Source: Candidatus Saccharimonadales bacterium (lineage in GTDB: Bacteria; Patescibacteriota; Saccharimonadia; Saccharimonadales; UBA4665). Taken from it: DNA of 27,250 nucleotides. The first letter of the stretch is position 1, and every line of letters starts with the position of its first letter. The notes below the pieces were generated by a model. The model was given only the letters and a program-made list of their open reading frames with translations, did not search any database and was not told where the DNA came from. Position numbers and translations under genes: made by a program. Below are positions 14,610 to 21,411 of the stretch, one piece after another. The stretch is taken from assembly GCA_025450135.1 (NCBI GenBank), contig JANWHZ010000017.1, positions 1 to 27,250 on the forward strand. The letters are read 5' to 3'.

Positions 14610-15905
14610 TTAACGGCGTTGTAAAATCGCAAGCGCTTCAATGTGGGGCGTACGAGGGAAGAAGTTGAAGGCTTCAAAGTACGTAATACTGTATTGGTCC
14701 TGTAGCAAAGCAAGATCGCGAGCTTGAGTAGCCAAGTTACAGCTTAAATATGTAATTTTCGGCGGCAGTGCCTCAAGTACACGAGCTGTTACCTTGTGAT
14801 GCAATCCAGCGCGCGGCGGGTCAAAAATAACTGGCCTTTCCGCCGAAATATATTCCAGTGCCTTCTCTGCTGAGGTCTCTATCACTACCGCATCAAGCGA
14901 TGATGCGTCGGCGTTCAGGCAAGCCATACTTGCAGTTGCTGGGTCTAATTCAATAAGTTGGACTGATTTTGTCGCAACGCTTAGCCCAATACTACCGACC
15001 CCGGCATACATATCAACCAATTGCGGCTCGCTACTTTTTTCTTTGATACTTTGAAGAGCGCGTTCGTACATCGGCAGATTAACCTGGAAGAACGAATCGG
15101 CATCATAGATGAACTGTTGGCCAAGTATAGAATCGGTCAACAAAGGGTCCCCCGATTCTTGCAAAAGTTGGGTACGTACTGATGCAGGACTTTTGGGATT
15201 TGAGAAATACACACGTAGCCCCTGCATTCCTTTCGGCAATGCCAACTCAGGAAAGTCTTCTCTCTTTACAAACAGGCTTGCTACCACCGCTCTGCTTTGC
15301 GACGCTCGAAGAATAATCGTTTTGAGATCACTTCCCCGTATGCCTAGCCGTGTTAGGTTGCTACAGACGGCATTAGCCACCTCGTCGATCGGCCTCATAC
15401 CTAGGGAACTTTCCGTAATGATTTGTTTACCGTGGGTGCCCCGTATGTGAATAGCAAGATGAATGCCATCGTCATCACCCCAGAAGCTGTACTCCATCTT
15501 GTTGCGATAATGAAAGGCTCCTGGCTGTTCCTCGAGATTGGTTATATCCGGGTTCATGGACGGTGTCGTAAGGCTAAAGACAGGCAACTTCACTTTTGCC
15601 TGGCTAAAAATGTCATGAACCAGTTGGACTTTGTATTGATTTTCAGCAGGCACTGTCATCATCTGCCATGGGCTAGTAGAAATAAAGTAGCTGCGGGCAG
15701 GTTCTATACGATCAGGCGAAGGGACAATAATCTCGTCCGCAATTGCTTCTGCATATGTACGCCGTTGTTTAATCAAGCGAACGCCCAGCGTTTCGCCTGG
15801 TAATGCATTCCACACGAAGACTTTCTTGCCGTCCGGTAGTTCTCCCAGCCCCTGGCCACCCTCCACTAGCTTGGTGATACGCACCTGCGGTAGTTTATTT
15901 TCCAT
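14610..15905 (-). CDS. TRAM-domain RNA (uracil-5)-methyltransferase, TrmA/RlmD family
   Basis: Transfers methyl from SAM to C5 of a uridine in rRNA or tRNA. The 431 residues have an N-terminal TRAM domain (about 5-62), the substrate-binding DADSFFQVN, SAM motif VDMYAGVGSIGLSVA, VIFDPPRAGLH, catalytic Cys in YLSCN and the conserved Glu in FFPRTPHIEALAIL. The Fe-S cysteines found after the TRAM domain in E. coli RlmD are missing: the matching stretch SYFISTSPWQMM has none. Target (23S position or tRNA U54) is not decidable. The start overlaps the HAD gene end by 11 bases, indicating coupled translation. Confidence 0.9.
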   Translation of the reverse strand: MENKLPQVRITKLVEGGQGLGELPDGKKVFVWNALPGETLGVRLIKQRRTYAEAIADEIIVPSPDRIEPARSYFISTSPWQMMTVPAENQYKVQLVHDIFSQAKVKLPVFSLTTPSMNPDITNLEEQPGAFHYRNKMEYSFWGDDDGIHLAIHIRGTHGKQIITESSLGMRPIDEVANAVCSNLTRLGIRGSDLKTIILRASQSRAVVASLFVKREDFPELALPKGMQGLRVYFSNPKSPASVRTQLLQESGDPLLTDSILGQQFIYDADSFFQVNLPMYERALQSIKEKSSEPQLVDMYAGVGSIGLSVATKSVQLIELDPATASMACLNADASSLDAVVIETSAEKALEYISAERPVIFDPPRAGLHHKVTARVLEALPPKITYLSCNLATQARDLALLQDQYSITYFEAFNFFPRTPHIEALAILQRR

Positions 15906-16533
15906 GAACTGACCCGCCTACCGCATGAACTAATTCTTCAGGCGAAAATACTAGCTTATCCGGGCGATGCCGTTCAAGAGCGGCTATATTGTTATAGCCC
16001 CACGATACCGCAACCGACTTTGCACCTACTATATGTGCCGCTTCAATGTCACCTGTTGTATCGCCAATGTACCAAACCTTGTCCACCGCAAGCTTCTTAT
16101 CTCCCAATAATTTGCGTAATTTGCGATATTTGCGAAGTGGTTGCGCATCGCCGTATATATCTGCAAAGCAGTCAGCAATGTCAAAGCGTCTCAACACATT
16201 ACGAATATTCGCGGGGCTGTTGGAAGAAACAATGAATAATTGATGCTGCCGGGCAAGCTTACGCACCATTTCAGCAACCCCAGGTACCAGATCAATCCGT
16301 TCGACTTGCGCATGCATCATTTGACGCACCCGCCAAGCCAGGAAAGGAACCCGCCAAAGCGGAATTTCAAGCTCGCGCAGCAGCTGCAACACGCCCATAC
16401 CACGAAGCCGGCTAATATCCTCCCTTGGCATAGGTTCCCGACGCGTTGCCTCACAAAATGCGTTCATGGCTACTAAGAAGCTGTCAGCTAGAGTGCCATC
16501 GAAATCAAAGATGACTACGGATTTGTTGTTCAC
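15895..16533 (-). CDS. HAD-superfamily phosphatase, phosphoglycolate phosphatase-like
   Basis: The 212 residues contain motif I DFDGTLADS (about 9-17, nucleophile and acid Asp), a helical cap, motif II IVSSNS, the Lys region KYRKLRKLL and motif IV YIGDTTGDIEAA. The cap type resembles Gph/beta-phosphoglucomutase-like HAD enzymes that act on small phosphorylated metabolites. The start is GTG (16533-16531) with AAGGAG 5 nt upstream. It begins 14 nt after the heliorhodopsin-like gene stop and overlaps the methyltransferase start, so it is mid-operon. The substrate is unknown. Confidence 0.87.
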   Translation of the reverse strand: MNNKSVVIFDFDGTLADSFLVAMNAFCEATRREPMPREDISRLRGMGVLQLLRELEIPLWRVPFLAWRVRQMMHAQVERIDLVPGVAEMVRKLARQHQLFIVSSNSPANIRNVLRRFDIADCFADIYGDAQPLRKYRKLRKLLGDKKLAVDKVWYIGDTTGDIEAAHIVGAKSVAVSWGYNNIAALERHRPDKLVFSPEELVHAVGGSVHGK

Positions 16534-16547
16534 GAGCGCTCCTTACC

Positions 16548-17384
16548 TTAAGGATGAAGTACTGCCGCAAATAGCTCCCAAACGAAAATTGTCTCAATGA
16601 CCAACAATAGGCCGGTGTATTGAGCTTCGGCATTTAAGTAATTGCGCCATCTGCCCTGTTTTAGGTTAGTGAGGTGCATGGTGCCAACAATCAGCAGCCA
16701 GCCAAGCGCGAGTGTAGCGTAAAGCAACCAGACATATCCCGGCACGTCGACACTACCAAATATATTCGTTGCTACCATAGTGCTAAGAATAATGAGCCAT
16801 GGCATGAGTGACGATATGAGCGCAATGATCACCCCAACCCATTTAGAGATATCAAGCTTACCTCGACGTACAGGGTTCAGCTCAAGCCAAGCGGCGCCTA
16901 GGCTTGCCACAATGATGAATACTACGACCGACTTCAAATCCGCAAGCTCATTTACCCCAGCTACAAGCCCTAGTGTTACAACCAGCAAACTTCCAGCAGT
17001 AGCCATAACAGCCCAACGGAGTGGCTGCATTTCCTTCTTTAACCAGGCTTCATACTTTGCACGCCAGACTGTCGCAACCAGCACATACATTGCAGCCGTT
17101 ACTAGCAATGCCGCGGCGGCAGTATAGGCCAAGTTGATCTGCCAGAGTTGGTGCAGAGCTGGAGCGGTTACCTCTGAACCTCGCAGCTTAGTCTGCAACG
17201 CATCTCCAGTGAGGTGTGAAATGTAAGTTGGCACCGAATGTGTGGTACTAAGCGCCAAGACCACAACAGCTTGAAGCGTAAGCACTACAGCTGCGGCTAT
17301 GTTGAGCTTTCGAATGGCACGAGGAGAAACTTGGCCTTTACCGCCAAACAAACGGGCTACTACCTGCTTAGGTACATATTTCAT
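16548..17384 (-). CDS. Heliorhodopsin-like 7-TM protein lacking the retinal lysine
   Basis: 278 residues, seven predicted TM segments (about 29-48, 82-106, 124-147, 152-168, 182-208, 215-238, 256-277), basic cytoplasmic N-terminus and a long extracellular loop between TM1 and TM2, the inverted topology of heliorhodopsins. Matches to heliorhodopsin 48C12, recalled from memory: LQ and VLAL in TM1, RW before TM3, Glu at the TM4 end (WLEL), PW in TM5, VPG before TM6, and GRWRNYL..E..Y leading into TM7 with W and F near the end. Where 48C12 has the Schiff-base lysine (AKSALAW) this protein has Glu264 (IETIFVW, codon GAG 16595-16593). TM7 has no lysine at all. The counterion Glu after RW is Val126. 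It should therefore not bind retinal covalently. It starts 44 nt after msrA, is predicted leaderless, and a HAD phosphatase gene follows. A longer frame overlapping msrA is unlikely. Confidence 0.75.
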   Translation of the reverse strand: MKYVPKQVVARLFGGKGQVSPRAIRKLNIAAAVVLTLQAVVVLALSTTHSVPTYISHLTGDALQTKLRGSEVTAPALHQLWQINLAYTAAAALLVTAAMYVLVATVWRAKYEAWLKKEMQPLRWAVMATAGSLLVVTLGLVAGVNELADLKSVVVFIIVASLGAAWLELNPVRRGKLDISKWVGVIIALISSLMPWLIILSTMVATNIFGSVDVPGYVWLLYATLALGWLLIVGTMHLTNLKQGRWRNYLNAEAQYTGLLLVIETIFVWELFAAVLHP

Positions 17385-17391
17385 AGTAATA

Positions 17392-17400
17392 ACTATAACA
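17392..17400 (-). promoter_or_regulatory. Extended -10 of the heliorhodopsin-like gene, leaderless
   Basis: Minus strand TGT-TATAGT (17400-17392), exactly 7 nt, then the ATG at 17384. No Shine-Dalgarno is present. The bases just before the ATG (TTACT) match those before msrA. This box supports the MKYV start. Confidence 0.6.
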
Positions 17401-17428
17401 CCAATCTGTCGCTGGCGAAGTATAAGAT

Positions 17429-17908
17429 CTATACCGGCATATACGCAACGTGACACATGCCACGGCCCGTCCGCTCCGCATACTTCTGGTGATACGCTTC
17501 GGCATCGTAAAATTGACCGGCTGGTGTAATTTCCGTCACGACCTGTTTCTGATTAGCTTTCTGGACACCCTGCTTGATCTGTTCTGCAATATCTTTTTGG
17601 CTATCGCTAAAATAGAAGATAGCTGACCGGTAGTTATCGCCAACATCGGGCCCCTGACGATTCAGTTGAGTCGGATCATGCATACGGAAGAACTGCTTAA
17701 CAAGCGTCTCATAGCTCGCCCGCTGGGTATCGAACTCTACCAGTACAGCCTCTGCATGCCCTGTTGTATGGGAGCCCACGTCTTCATACGTCGGGTTTAT
17801 AGTTGTACCACCGGTATAACCTACAGTCGTTCTAGTTACACCGGGGATTTGGTCGAAATAATACTGTACTCCCCAAAAGCAGCCCGCAGCGAAGATAGCT
17901 TTATCCAT
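17429..17908 (-). CDS. msrA: Peptide methionine sulfoxide reductase MsrA
   Basis: Reduces methionine-S-sulfoxide in oxidised proteins. The 159 residues carry the GCFWG motif with catalytic Cys10, then EVxxG-type features (DVGSHTTGHAEAV) and FFRMHDPTQLNRQGPDVGDNYRSAIFY, all diagnostic. One further Cys near the C-terminus (RGMCHVA) could be the resolving residue. It is first in a run with the heliorhodopsin-like gene, a HAD phosphatase, an RNA methyltransferase and a nuclease. It is divergent from the ABC-F gene. TACAAT ends 7 nt before the ATG and there is no Shine-Dalgarno, so it is predicted leaderless. Confidence 0.96.
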   Translation of the reverse strand: MDKAIFAAGCFWGVQYYFDQIPGVTRTTVGYTGGTTINPTYEDVGSHTTGHAEAVLVEFDTQRASYETLVKQFFRMHDPTQLNRQGPDVGDNYRSAIFYFSDSQKDIAEQIKQGVQKANQKQVVTEITPAGQFYDAEAYHQKYAERTGRGMCHVAYMPV

Positions 17909-17915
17909 AGTAACT

Positions 17916-17921
17916 ATTGTA
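17916..17921 (-). promoter_or_regulatory. msrA -10, predicted leaderless
   Basis: Minus strand TACAAT (17921-17916), then 7 nt (AGTTACT), then the msrA ATG. It lies in the 103-base divergent region shared with the ABC-F promoter. Confidence 0.55.
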
Positions 17922-17942
17922 GCGCAAAACGATGTTTCTACC

Positions 17943-17951
17943 TGTTATACT
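17943..17951 (+). promoter_or_regulatory. ABC-F gene extended -10
   Basis: Plus strand TGT-TATACT (17943-17951), followed by exactly 7 nt and the ATG of a five-codon ORF. It predicts a leaderless start on that ORF and a 53-nt leader before the ABC-F ATG. Confidence 0.6.
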
Positions 17952-17958
17952 AGAGATT

Positions 17959-17976
17959 ATGAGTGCGAATCTTTAG
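17959..17976 (+). CDS. Five-codon leader ORF (MSANL) upstream of the ABC-F gene
   Basis: ATG AGT GCG AAT CTT TAG, placed 7 nt after the -10 box like the leaderless genes in this window. Its last two sense codons and stop (17968-17976) form the 5' arm of a hairpin whose 3' arm contains the ABC-F Shine-Dalgarno. A ribosome held on this ORF would cover that arm. Short leader peptides control several antibiotic-resistance ABC-F genes, so the same role is plausible here. Confidence 0.5.
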   Translation: MSANL

Positions 17977-18006
17977 ACCTATAGCTGCTCAACAAACTAA
18001 AGGATT
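17968..18006 (+). promoter_or_regulatory. Hairpin hiding the ABC-F Shine-Dalgarno
   Basis: CTTTAG (17971-17976) pairs perfectly with CTAAAG (17997-18002). After one bulged G, AAT (17968-17970) pairs with ATT (18004-18006). The 3' arm covers AAAGGA, the ribosome site 7 nt before the ATG at 18012. The loop is 20 nt. Confidence 0.5.
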
Positions 18007-18011
18007 TGCAT

Positions 18012-19658
18012 ATGCTCGCCTCGGCCAGTATCGAAGAGAAAAGTATCGGTAACAAGCTTCTGTTCACTGACCTGCAGCTGACTATTGATGATAAAGAAAA
18101 AATTGCCATCATTGGTCGCAATGGCATTGGCAAGACTACTCTATTCCGCTTGCTCACCGGCGAAGATACTGACTTTACCGGTTCGATCGTTGTCCGTAAA
18201 GGCGTTCGAATTACCGCGACCAGTCAAGAACATTTTGCGCTTGGCGATCAAACAACTGTAGCCTACGCGCTAGCACGCTTGCCGGAGTATTTTGAATTGA
18301 AGCACATTATTGACACGTACCCATCAACTATGGGTAATAACATGCGCAAAATTACCATCTACAGCGAATCGCTGCAGCGCTTTACCGATATGGACTATTA
18401 CACGGTCGAAGACCGTGTAATACGCTCACTTGAGGCTTACCAAATCAACCCACTGTCTAAAATCCGGGACTTGTCCGGCGGGCAGAAACGCTTCGTTGAG
18501 CTCGTTATTGTGGAGCATGCGGATGCGCAGTTAGCACTTATCGACGAGCCGACGAACCACATGGATTACGTTGCCAAATCTGCTTTCATTGAGTGGTTTA
18601 AGCAAGCCCGCCATGCGGTAGCTGTTATCACCCACGACCGCGACTTGCTGCAATACGTCGATCGTATAGTTGAGATAAAGGATCATGTAGCCGTTAGCTT
18701 CCCAGGAAATTACGATGCCTACTTACGTGAAAACGCCATGCGCACCGCAAATCATTTGAATGAATTTGAAACGGCGCAACGGCGGATTGCCAATGTAAAG
18801 AAACAAATACAATATGCACGCAGCAAAAAGGCCATGTGGGGCGGAACCGCTGATAAGAAAAACCCATTTGTTGTTATGGAAACCCGCCTATTAAAAGAAT
18901 TAGCCGAGCTGGAAGCAATGGAACGGCCTAGCTTTTGGATAGATCAGGAATCTGTCTCAAACTTGAGGCCCGATATGGAAGCTAGTTACCAGAAGCACAA
19001 GGCCAAGACAATCCATATTCGACGCTTGGCGGCTGACGAACGCCGCCGCGATCTTATCACGCTTGATGAGGTTCAAGTCGGTTATGACAAGCCACTCTTT
19101 GCTACTGTCAATCGACGCATACAAACTGGTGACCACCTGCACATTATTGGCCGTAACGGTGTAGGCAAAACAACCTTAGTTAGAGCAATTATCGAGGCAG
19201 CTAATGGGCGCAAACCTGCCACATTATTACACGGCACCATTAACACTGATACGAAATTACGCATTAATACGTACGAACAAGAGATGAACGATGACTTGCT
19301 CGGTATGACACTCACCCAAGCCATAGAATATCTTTACAAACAATATGGCCAGCCTATCACGAACGAACAGATAATGCGCATCCTGTCTGATTACCTGTTT
19401 GATCCGCAAGAAGATCGCCACCGCCTCGTGCATGACCTATCTGGTGGTCAAAAGGCTCGGCTACAACTGATTAAAATGTTTGCCAACGACCCAAACTTGC
19501 TCATTCTCGACGAGCCGACGAATCACCTTGACCTCCCCTCGATTGAAGAGCTAGAAGCTGCACTGGACTACTATAAAGGCGCGCTGGTGTATGTCAGTCA
19601 TGACAGTTACCTTGCCCGCCATTTAAAAGGTGAAGAACTGATTATTGCTACTTTGTAA
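18012..19658 (+). CDS. ABC-F ATPase, ribosome-acting (possible antibiotic resistance)
   Basis: Soluble protein with two ABC domains and no TM segments; ABC-F proteins bind the ribosomal E site and either aid translation or displace antibiotics. The 548 residues show domain 1 with Walker A GRNGIGKTT (35-43), signature LSGGQ (154-158) and Walker B ALIDEPTNHMD (from about 175), an interdomain linker (about 225-340) with a charged helical tip, and domain 2 with GRNGVGKTT (about 380), LSGGQ (about 476) and LLILDEPTNHLD. There is no C-terminal extension. TTG 18006 is in frame, but ATG 18012 has AAAGGA at good spacing. The end overlaps the convergent flavoprotein gene by 11 bases. The leader looks like an attenuator, which favours an inducible role over a housekeeping one. 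Confidence 0.92.
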   Translation: MLASASIEEKSIGNKLLFTDLQLTIDDKEKIAIIGRNGIGKTTLFRLLTGEDTDFTGSIVVRKGVRITATSQEHFALGDQTTVAYALARLPEYFELKHIIDTYPSTMGNNMRKITIYSESLQRFTDMDYYTVEDRVIRSLEAYQINPLSKIRDLSGGQKRFVELVIVEHADAQLALIDEPTNHMDYVAKSAFIEWFKQARHAVAVITHDRDLLQYVDRIVEIKDHVAVSFPGNYDAYLRENAMRTANHLNEFETAQRRIANVKKQIQYARSKKAMWGGTADKKNPFVVMETRLLKELAELEAMERPSFWIDQESVSNLRPDMEASYQKHKAKTIHIRRLAADERRRDLITLDEVQVGYDKPLFATVNRRIQTGDHLHIIGRNGVGKTTLVRAIIEAANGRKPATLLHGTINTDTKLRINTYEQEMNDDLLGMTLTQAIEYLYKQYGQPITNEQIMRILSDYLFDPQEDRHRLVHDLSGGQKARLQLIKMFANDPNLLILDEPTNHLDLPSIEELEAALDYYKGALVYVSHDSYLARHLKGEELIIATL

Positions 19659-20118
19659 GCTCTAACCGAACATCGACAGTATGCCCATCGTAGTCGGCGT
19701 TGCCGTTATACCAAATACGCTCAGGTATTGCCCGGTACATTCGTCTCGGACAATCACCCAAAAAGTCGGGATGGTCCTGCAGGTTCTCAGTAAAATTCAT
19801 TCCAGATAGTTTGCATGCTTGAATTATGGCAGCTGAGGACTGCAACTCCTGCGCTTGCATCTGCAAATACACACCTAACCCCGTGCCCAGTGGAGCACTT
19901 GTGTCAAACACCGTAACAAAAATATGTGAATTCCCGGCAATATTTCTACTATGCTGGCTGATTTTAGTTGTCACCCAATATAGGTTCATCTTGCTATCGA
20001 AATGACCAACCATTGGCGTGCTCCACGGTAGCCCACCTGAAGAAACTGTAGCAATCGTAACGTATGGAATATGTCTAAGTAGCGCTTGCAATTGCGTCGG
20101 TAGTTCTGTGCGTTTCAT
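19648..20118 (-). CDS. Pyridoxamine 5'-phosphate oxidase-family (FMN split-barrel) protein
   Basis: The 156 residues start with the split-barrel signature YVTIATVSSGGLPWSTPM (about 19-36), followed by a WVTTKISQHSRNI stretch that often contacts FMN or F420 phosphate. The fold serves many small oxidoreductases and flavin-binding proteins; the substrate cannot be told. It is divergent from a TrmB-type regulator, and a 24-bp inverted repeat covers its -10 box, suggesting control by that neighbour. The 3' end overlaps the ABC-F gene tail by 11 bases. Confidence 0.8.
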   Translation of the reverse strand: MKRTELPTQLQALLRHIPYVTIATVSSGGLPWSTPMVGHFDSKMNLYWVTTKISQHSRNIAGNSHIFVTVFDTSAPLGTGLGVYLQMQAQELQSSAAIIQACKLSGMNFTENLQDHPDFLGDCPRRMYRAIPERIWYNGNADYDGHTVDVRLELTK

Positions 20119-20119
20119 C

Positions 20120-20157
20120 GCACATATATCTTACGCTATGTGCAATTACTGTGTAAA
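20120..20157 (-). promoter_or_regulatory. Split-barrel gene promoter with inverted-repeat operator
   Basis: Minus strand TTTACA (20157-20152), 18 bases, TAAGAT (20133-20128), about 9 nt before the ATG. A perfect 7-base inverted repeat GCACATA (20120-20126) / TATGTGC (20137-20143) brackets the -10 box. A protein bound there would block RNA polymerase. A second pair, ACTGTG (20148-20153) / CACAGT (20176-20181), spans the rest of the divergent region. Confidence 0.5.
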
Positions 20158-20181
20158 AGTGTTGTGTAGAATCTGCACAGT

Positions 20182-20190
20182 TGATACAAT
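20182..20190 (+). promoter_or_regulatory. TrmB-type regulator extended -10, leaderless
   Basis: Plus strand TGA-TACAAT (20182-20190), then 6 nt and the ATG at 20197. No Shine-Dalgarno is present. A weak TTGTGT lies 17 bases upstream of the -10. Confidence 0.55.
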
Positions 20191-20196
20191 TCACTT

Positions 20197-21000
20197 ATGC
20201 TTACAGATCAAAACGCCATCCGTACCTACTTTACCAAGCTGGGGCTGGAGCCAGAAATTGCTGACATCTACCTTGCTCTTCATAGCCACGGCCCGCAAAC
20301 TATCTCGGAGTTATCACGCAACGCCCGTGTTGAACGGACGCGCATTTATCGCCTCATTAATAAGTTGCTCAGTAGCAATTTGATTGAGGTTGAGACACAC
20401 TACAAGCGCGGCATTATTAAGGCAGCACCAATCGCCAACCTGCATATTCTCATTAATGAAAAAGAACAGGAGCTGAAGAGCTTACAAGACGAACTAGGGC
20501 TAATCGAACACGTTCTGGCTCGTAACTCATTAAGCTCACCGACGACTCGGGTTCAGTTCTACCACGGTCCTGAAGGTATCAGACAGATGATTTGGAACGA
20601 GCTCAGTGCCAAGAGCGCAATCGTAGGCTATGTTTACCGCATTGTTGATGAACCGACCGGTAGAAAGTTTATGGAGCGCTGGAGTGAAGAGTTCACATCG
20701 CGCCACTTACATATGAGACTAGTGGGTGGCGACGACTTCGCAGAAAGTTGGAAAGATGCAGACCAGCGGTTTGGGCCTGGTTATAGCCAACGCATCAAAG
20801 GCATCGAGTATCACAGTATTTCATCGAGTGACTTTATGATCACACATTCGTGCGAAGTGTATGACAATGTCGTCATGTATTGCAACTGGAAAGGAGGCGA
20901 GATCTTTGGTATTGAGATCTACAATGGAGATATCGCTGACGCGCAGCGGCGGTTCTTCGAACTGATCTGGTCTAGGTCGCAGCCGGAAACACGTTTTTGA
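20197..21000 (+). CDS. TrmB-family transcriptional regulator
   Basis: The 267 residues have an N-terminal winged helix (about 8-75: LGLEPEIADIYLALHSHGPQ, then the recognition helix region RVERTRIYRLINKLLSSNLI), a short coiled coil (about 85-108) and a C-terminal ligand-binding or sensor domain (about 115-262). TrmB proteins were first known as sugar sensors in archaea. Many related proteins exist in CPR genomes with unknown ligands. It is divergent from the FMN split-barrel gene, and inverted repeats lie between them, so it may control that gene and itself. The end is 4 bases from the convergent DUF427 gene. Confidence 0.82.
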   Translation: MLTDQNAIRTYFTKLGLEPEIADIYLALHSHGPQTISELSRNARVERTRIYRLINKLLSSNLIEVETHYKRGIIKAAPIANLHILINEKEQELKSLQDELGLIEHVLARNSLSSPTTRVQFYHGPEGIRQMIWNELSAKSAIVGYVYRIVDEPTGRKFMERWSEEFTSRHLHMRLVGGDDFAESWKDADQRFGPGYSQRIKGIEYHSISSSDFMITHSCEVYDNVVMYCNWKGGEIFGIEIYNGDIADAQRRFFELIWSRSQPETRF

Positions 21001-21004
21001 GCAC

Positions 21005-21307
21005 CTATTCGGTTACTTGAACGTCACGCCAAAATGCAACGTAGTTGGCAAAATCTCTTTTGACTATATCGACTGACCCTTCTTTGGGATGCGGGTAACT
21101 CCACGCATTATCTTTGCTCCAGTCGTCTCCACCCCCCACGTCGAAATACTGGCAGACGCCTTTCCACGGACATGTGTAGGGCGTATCACTTTTGCGTAGC
21201 ATTTCCTGGCGCACGCTATCTGGCGGAAAGTACCAGTTCCCCTCTATATAGATAAGTTTGTCTTTGTCGGATTCGGCGACGATTTTACCATTCCATAATG
21301 CTTTCAT
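21005..21307 (-). CDS. DUF427 domain protein
   Basis: The 100 residues match the small DUF427 fold: WNGKIVAESDK at the start, NWYFPPDSV, then CPWKGVCQYFDV with two cysteines, and a C-terminal FWRDVQV. Function in the family is not established. Convergent with the TrmB-type regulator (4 bases apart) and divergent from a membrane protein gene. Predicted leaderless: TATACT ends 7 nt before the ATG. A 27-bp palindrome overlaps this promoter. Confidence 0.85.
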   Translation of the reverse strand: MKALWNGKIVAESDKDKLIYIEGNWYFPPDSVRQEMLRKSDTPYTCPWKGVCQYFDVGGGDDWSKDNAWSYPHPKEGSVDIVKRDFANYVAFWRDVQVTE

Positions 21308-21314
21308 ACTTTTA

Positions 21315-21320
21315 AGTATA
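21315..21320 (-). promoter_or_regulatory. DUF427 gene -10, predicted leaderless
   Basis: Minus strand TATACT (21320-21315), exactly 7 nt (TAAAAGT), then the ATG. The first two bases of the box belong to the adjacent palindrome. Confidence 0.6.
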
Positions 21321-21345
21321 GCTTACATGCCAGGCATGTAAGCTA
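21319..21345. repeat. 27-bp perfect palindrome, probable operator
   Basis: Arms TAGCTTACATGCC and GGCATGTAAGCTA are perfect 13-base reverse complements around a single A (21332). It covers the spacer just upstream of the DUF427 -10 box and lies between two divergent genes. The size and perfect dyad fit a dimeric repressor site. A hairpin in RNA is possible but no T-run follows on either strand. Confidence 0.6.
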
Positions 21346-21411
21346 GCGGGCTTGAAAATTTGTACACTCAGCTATAGGCTTATGCTTATAAGTAAATGAG
21401 GGGAACTATAG

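Noticed and set aside
16548..17456. Longer start for the heliorhodopsin-like gene overlapping msrA by 28 bases
   Set aside because: The extra 24 residues resemble no family N-terminus, and the -10 box 7 nt before the MKYV ATG lies inside them.
21382..21399. Five-codon uORF (MLISK) before the 21412 membrane gene
   Set aside because: No -10 box at leaderless spacing. Its stop merely overlaps the Shine-Dalgarno and no pairing hides that site.
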